Part shown: piece after piece, positions 4,944 to 7,406 of the stretch
How positions within the stretch are numbered: position 1 is the first letter of the stretch
How the letters are laid out: each line of letters starts with the position of its first letter
Assembly (NCBI GenBank): GCA_021160955.1
Contig: JAGHBM010000056.1
Coordinates: forward strand, 1-7,406
DNA: 7,406 nucleotides
Direction of reading: 5' to 3'
DNA from: Candidatus Aenigmatarchaeota archaeon
Lineage (GTDB): Archaea; Aenigmatarchaeota; Aenigmatarchaeia; PWEA01; JAGHBM01
Notes under the pieces: model-generated
Told to the model about the DNA's origin: nothing
The model's database searches: none
Seen by the model: only the letters and a program-made list of their open reading frames with translations
Program-made: the position numbers and the translations under genes

Positions 4944-5744
4944 ATGAGAGAAGAGATCATTTTTGCTTCTGTTTTAACGTTTGTATTTTTGGTTGGATAT
5001 ATATCAGGAGCGTACTTTGGAAGCATACCTCAAGTATCGTTTGAGTATCAAGGCCATAACTCGAACCAAATAAAACCTGTAGTAAATCATACTATAATAC
5101 TGCCCAACAAAACGCTAGAAGAATACAAGATATTTTCACAGGTGAAGACACATTTAGTTGCAGTCGATCAAAATGGAAACGGTGTAGTAACCAACTTAAC
5201 TGTCAGGGCAGTACCTGGCAAAGGAAAAGTTCTTGTCGATGTTGAATCGCTCTTGTTTTGGGTCGATACCCAACAGTCAATCCAGTTAGCAAAAAGGATA
5301 GCAGAGAAATACCTCGGCAAGAACATAACTAACTTGGATCTCACGTACACCATAGACATACCAAATGCCACAATAGTCGGTGGGCCAAGTGCAGGTGGAG
5401 CATTTACGGTAGCAACCATCGCGGCGTTGGAAAACAAAACACTGAGGAATGACACGATAATGACAGGAACAATTGAACCAGATGGATCCATTGGAAAAGT
5501 CGGTGGGATCTTGGCAAAGGCAAGAGCAGCAAAAGAAGCTGGTTTCAAGAGGATACTCGTTCCAAAGGGGCAAGCAAATTTCATAGAGTACGGAAAAGAC
5601 GAACATTGTGAAAGGTATGGATCTCTTACTGTTTGTAATGTAGTCTATAAGCCCATAAAAGTTGACGTGGGAAAGGAAATTGGAATAAATGTGATCGAAG
5701 TTTCAAATATAACTGAAGCCGTTAAATATTTCATCTCCAGTTAA
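4944..5744 (+). CDS. Membrane-anchored Lon-like S16 serine protease
   Basis: A protease with the Lon catalytic domain but no ATPase module, of the type annotated in archaea as predicted S16-family protease (COG1750-like); 266 residues from ATG 4944. One N-terminal hydrophobic helix (IIFASVLTFVFLVGYISGAY) after a short charged start predicts a type II anchor with the enzyme outside. The Lon domain fills the remainder: VGGPSAGGAF with catalytic Ser149, then GTIEPDGSIGKVGGILAK with catalytic Lys192, followed by ARAAKEAGFKRILVPKGQ as in Lon. Eight N-x-T sequons (NHT, NKT twice, NLT, NIT twice, NAT, NDT) and a lone pair of cysteines nine residues apart fit an extracytoplasmic, possibly glycosylated and disulfide-bonded domain. 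It lies directly behind the SRP RNA without a visible promoter and nine bases before the TraB-family gene. Likely role: turnover of membrane or secreted proteins; the substrate is unknown. Confidence 0.9.
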   Translation: MREEIIFASVLTFVFLVGYISGAYFGSIPQVSFEYQGHNSNQIKPVVNHTIILPNKTLEEYKIFSQVKTHLVAVDQNGNGVVTNLTVRAVPGKGKVLVDVESLLFWVDTQQSIQLAKRIAEKYLGKNITNLDLTYTIDIPNATIVGGPSAGGAFTVATIAALENKTLRNDTIMTGTIEPDGSIGKVGGILAKARAAKEAGFKRILVPKGQANFIEYGKDEHCERYGSLTVCNVVYKPIKVDVGKEIGINVIEVSNITEAVKYFISS

Positions 5745-5753
5745 AGTGGTTTA

Positions 5754-6371
5754 ATGATTACGATAATAGGCACCTCTCATATCTCACCTGAAAGTATAAG
5801 AACAATAAAAGATACAATCGAGAATGAAAAACCTGATTGTGTTGCAGTTGAACTCGATATGAACAGATACATATCGATGAAATCAGGAGAGATGGGACGA
5901 CCACCTGGACTTTTTCTGAAGATATTTTCATGGTTACAAAAGAAGCTGGGGAAATCCACGGGAATATTTCCAGGACAGGAGATGATGACAGCAATAGAAT
6001 TTTCAAGAAAAAATAAAATACCTGTATATCTGATAGATCAAGATATATCTGTTACAGCAAGAGATTTGAGAAGAATACCAACGCTTGAAAAAATCAAACT
6101 AATCCTACTGACACTCTTTGCGTTTTCAGGAGAAAAAATTGATTTGTCAAAGGTTCCACCAGAAAAGGTTATAAAAGATGCAATGAAGTACATGAAAAAG
6201 AACTTCCCGAAAATGTATAAAGTATTGGTTACTAAGAGAAACAAATATATGGCATCTGCCGTGCTTGAACTAACAAAAGACCACAAGAACATATTGGTTG
6301 TCGTTGGAGCGGGTCATGTCGATGGGCTTAAAAAACTATTAAAAGGCAGAAAAGTAAAAACAATATCATGA
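5754..6371 (+). CDS. TraB/PrgY-family protein, short form without C-terminal membrane segments
   Basis: A member of the TraB/PrgY family (COG1916), related to the Tiki metalloproteases; members are thought to bind or cleave peptides, with conserved Gly-His-Glu residues as probable metal or catalytic sites. Motifs in order: GTSHISPES (6-14, His9), VAVELDMNR (30-38, Glu33), FPGQEMMTAIEF (72-83, Glu76), LIDQDISVTARDLRR (93-107), TKRNKYMA (160-167) and VGAGHVDG (184-191, His188). At 205 residues the TraB domain is complete, but the multi-helix membrane tail of many archaeal and bacterial relatives (about 390 residues) is absent, so this form should be soluble or bound to a membrane partner. It follows the S16 protease by nine bases and overlaps the M50 protease gene by four (ATGA), so the three are almost certainly translated from one message. 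GTGG at 5746-5749 is a weak ribosome-binding site. Biochemical role is inferred only. Confidence 0.88.
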   Translation: MITIIGTSHISPESIRTIKDTIENEKPDCVAVELDMNRYISMKSGEMGRPPGLFLKIFSWLQKKLGKSTGIFPGQEMMTAIEFSRKNKIPVYLIDQDISVTARDLRRIPTLEKIKLILLTLFAFSGEKIDLSKVPPEKVIKDAMKYMKKNFPKMYKVLVTKRNKYMASAVLELTKDHKNILVVVGAGHVDGLKKLLKGRKVKTIS

Positions 6372-6961
6372 ATGACAGAGAAATAAAAGACCTTGTAATT
6401 TCTTGGCTCGTGATATCCATAATATTCATCAGAACTGTATCAGACAACTTAAACGTTGACATTCTTCTCGGATTTTTGTATTCGTTGGTCTTGGTTGGTA
6501 TAACATTTGTATTTCATGAGCTTGCCCATAGGACTGTTGCCAGAAAGTACGGTGCATTTGCCGAATATAGAATGTGGTTAAATGGAATAGTATTCGCATT
6601 GATCTTGGCATTGATATCAGGAGGGAGAGTAATATTTGCAGCTCCTGGAGCAGTTTACATATCCGCACTAAAAGTTTTGAGATGGAAAGGAGAATTCACC
6701 AGCTTGAGAAACCAAGATTATGGTGTCATATCGGCTGCCGGACCACTGACCAACCTCATAATAGCTGGAATATTTTTGATCTTAAACTCTATTTATCCGT
6801 TAGGATTCTTTGAAATGGCAACATACATAAACATTTTCATAGCATTCTTCAATCTGTTGCCTATCCCACCATTGGACGGAGCAAAGGTAATGGCTTGGGA
6901 CAGAAAGGTTTGGCTCGCGTTGTTCATAGTTGCATTGATAGGTTGGATTGGATTCTTGTAG
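6368..6961 (+). CDS. Site-2-protease-type M50 intramembrane zinc metalloprotease
   Basis: Cleaves substrate helices inside the membrane, usually after a first cut by another protease. The zinc motif HELAH is at 50-54 (His50, Glu51, His54) at the end of a hydrophobic helix. The third ligand is Asp170 in NLLPIPPLDG (162-171), the family's NPxPxxxLDG-like block. AAGPLTNL (123-130) is the typical M50 segment before another helix. About six hydrophobic segments are seen, near 8-22, 31-50, 72-91, 118-141, 149-165 and 181-197. At 197 residues it is a minimal core: no PDZ domain as in RseP, no CBS domains as in some methanogen relatives. Its start ATG (6368) lies inside the TraB stop, the classic ATGA translational coupling. 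Next to an outward-facing S16 protease it could supply the second cut of a regulated proteolysis pathway; no substrate such as a membrane-bound regulator is seen here. Confidence 0.93.
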   Translation: MNDREIKDLVISWLVISIIFIRTVSDNLNVDILLGFLYSLVLVGITFVFHELAHRTVARKYGAFAEYRMWLNGIVFALILALISGGRVIFAAPGAVYISALKVLRWKGEFTSLRNQDYGVISAAGPLTNLIIAGIFLILNSIYPLGFFEMATYINIFIAFFNLLPIPPLDGAKVMAWDRKVWLALFIVALIGWIGFL

Positions 6962-6970
6962 AGATACATC

Positions 6971-7008
6971 CTTAAATACTTTTTATTGTTAAATATATTT
7001 GGGGTGAT
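6971..7008 (+). promoter_or_regulatory. TATA box and strong ribosome-binding site of the last gene
   Basis: CTTAAATA at 6971-6978 predicts a transcript start near 7000, directly before GGGGTGAT (7001-7008). That is the longest Shine-Dalgarno match in the window, three bases before ATG 7012. The message would have a leader of about 12 bases consisting almost entirely of the ribosome-binding site. Confidence 0.6.
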
Positions 7009-7011
7009 GAG

Positions 7012-7398
7012 ATGAGTTTTACTCCGAGCATAGAAGTCACTGAGAAGAGACCTGAGTGGCCTGAACAAATAAGAAGTCCTGAAGAGTTAGAAGTAGAAGG
7101 GTTATATGAAGTATGGCATAGAGACGAATCAGATGGCAAGGATGAGCTAAAAGAGATAGTCCAGATAGCAGGAAAGCCAGAAAAAGAAGGTCATGAATTA
7201 AGAGTACCGATAATAAAATTGTTTAGTGTATGGGATAAAGCTCCTGCAGAGGGATATCTCTATTTGTCGGATCATTCAATAGTTCCATATTCAAATGATG
7301 TACTTACGATAGACCTTTGTGACGGTGAGTATTGGAACAATTTCAATCACCTGAAAAGACACCCAAGCAGGGCATATGAAAAACTTGCTAAAGAATGA
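7012..7398 (+). CDS. Unknown small acidic protein, 128 aa
   Basis: I do not recognise a family. The product is soluble and rich in Glu and Asp, with no signal peptide or membrane helix. After an N-terminal tail with repeated Pro-Glu (RPEWPEQIRSPEELEVEG) come alternating hydrophobic and polar stretches typical of beta-strands: GLYEVWHRDE, LKEIVQIAGK, HELRVPIIKLFSVW, GYLYLSDHSIVPYSND and VLTIDLCDG. These are followed by a short helical end with aromatic residues (EYWNNFNHLKRHPSRAYEKLAKE). This could be a small beta-barrel, but that is a guess from strand pattern only. There is a single cysteine and no metal cluster. The start at ATG 7012 is fixed by GGGGTGAT and a TATA box, both stronger than for most genes here, so expression may be high. 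It is outside the protease operon by 50 bases and has its own promoter. A possible next start (ATG 7403) follows four bases after its stop. Confidence 0.78.
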   Translation: MSFTPSIEVTEKRPEWPEQIRSPEELEVEGLYEVWHRDESDGKDELKEIVQIAGKPEKEGHELRVPIIKLFSVWDKAPAEGYLYLSDHSIVPYSNDVLTIDLCDGEYWNNFNHLKRHPSRAYEKLAKE

Positions 7399-7406
7399 GA
7401 TCATGA

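Noticed and set aside
4666..5026. Minus-strand open frames of 76-82 codons across the SRP RNA
   Set aside because: They lie over the structured GC-rich RNA, give low-complexity Pro/Gly-rich products, and lack promoter or ribosome-binding signals.
5168..5606. Minus-strand frames opposite the Lon-like gene
   Set aside because: Antisense shadows of a gene with intact catalytic motifs; no family features.
7403..7406. ATGA at the right edge as the start of another gene
   Set aside because: Only four bases are visible; spacing after the previous stop is plausible but nothing confirms it.
1..7406. CRISPR array, insertion sequence, tRNA gene or phage module
   Set aside because: No spaced direct repeats, terminal inverted repeats, transposase or integrase motifs, or tRNA-like T-loop sequence with matching acceptor arms were seen on reading both strands.

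Overview
This window is archaeal DNA. The evidence is a 7S-type SRP RNA with the GTCAGG / GGAA tetraloop / GAGCAG core of helix 8, a Taw2 wyosine-pathway enzyme (the archaeal TYW2 homologue), a Trm5-family tRNA methyltransferase, TATA-type promoters about 25 bp upstream of many starts, and GTGAT ribosome-binding sites. Protein-coding DNA is AT-rich. The SRP RNA is strikingly GC-rich (39 of 60 bases in 4661-4720, against 15 of 60 in 4561-4620), a contrast usual for structured RNAs of thermophiles with AT-rich genomes. I cannot place the organism below Archaea. The compact genes and the short Trm5 would fit a DPANN-type lineage, but that is a weak inference.

Layout. 1-574 (minus): a metallophosphoesterase running off the left edge. 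625-888 (minus): a small glycine-rich, membrane-like ORF with no ordinary start codon. 957-1619 (plus): a coiled-coil/TPR-like protein. 1654-2493 (plus): a Trm5-family tRNA guanine-37 methyltransferase. Converging on it on the minus strand are an unknown 150-residue protein (2502-2954) and Taw2 (2981-3697). Divergent from Taw2 are two small plus-strand genes: an unknown acidic protein (3797-4180) and a coiled-coil winged-helix protein (4225-4548). The SRP RNA occupies about 4644-4920. Directly behind it, with no visible promoter or terminator between, comes a tight three-gene set: a membrane-anchored Lon-like S16 protease (4944-5744), a short TraB/PrgY-family protein (5754-6371) and a site-2-protease-type M50 intramembrane metalloprotease (6368-6961, overlapping the previous gene by ATGA). 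A last unknown gene (7012-7398) has its own promoter and the strongest ribosome-binding site in the window.

How they fit together. Trm5 and Taw2 act on the same nucleotide, G37 of tRNA-Phe: Trm5 makes m1G37, a radical-SAM enzyme (Taw1, not in this window) makes 4-demethylwyosine, and Taw2 adds the aminocarboxypropyl group. The SRP RNA plus three membrane-associated (putative) proteases suggests a locus for membrane-protein targeting and turnover. An outward-facing S16 protease and an intramembrane M50 protease could form a two-step proteolytic relay. That relay is inference from gene order, not shown by the sequence.

Translation initiation is split. Five starts sit 25-27 bp from a TATA-like box with no Shine-Dalgarno, or have only a few bases of leader (leaderless type). 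The others carry GTGAT 3-6 bases before the ATG.
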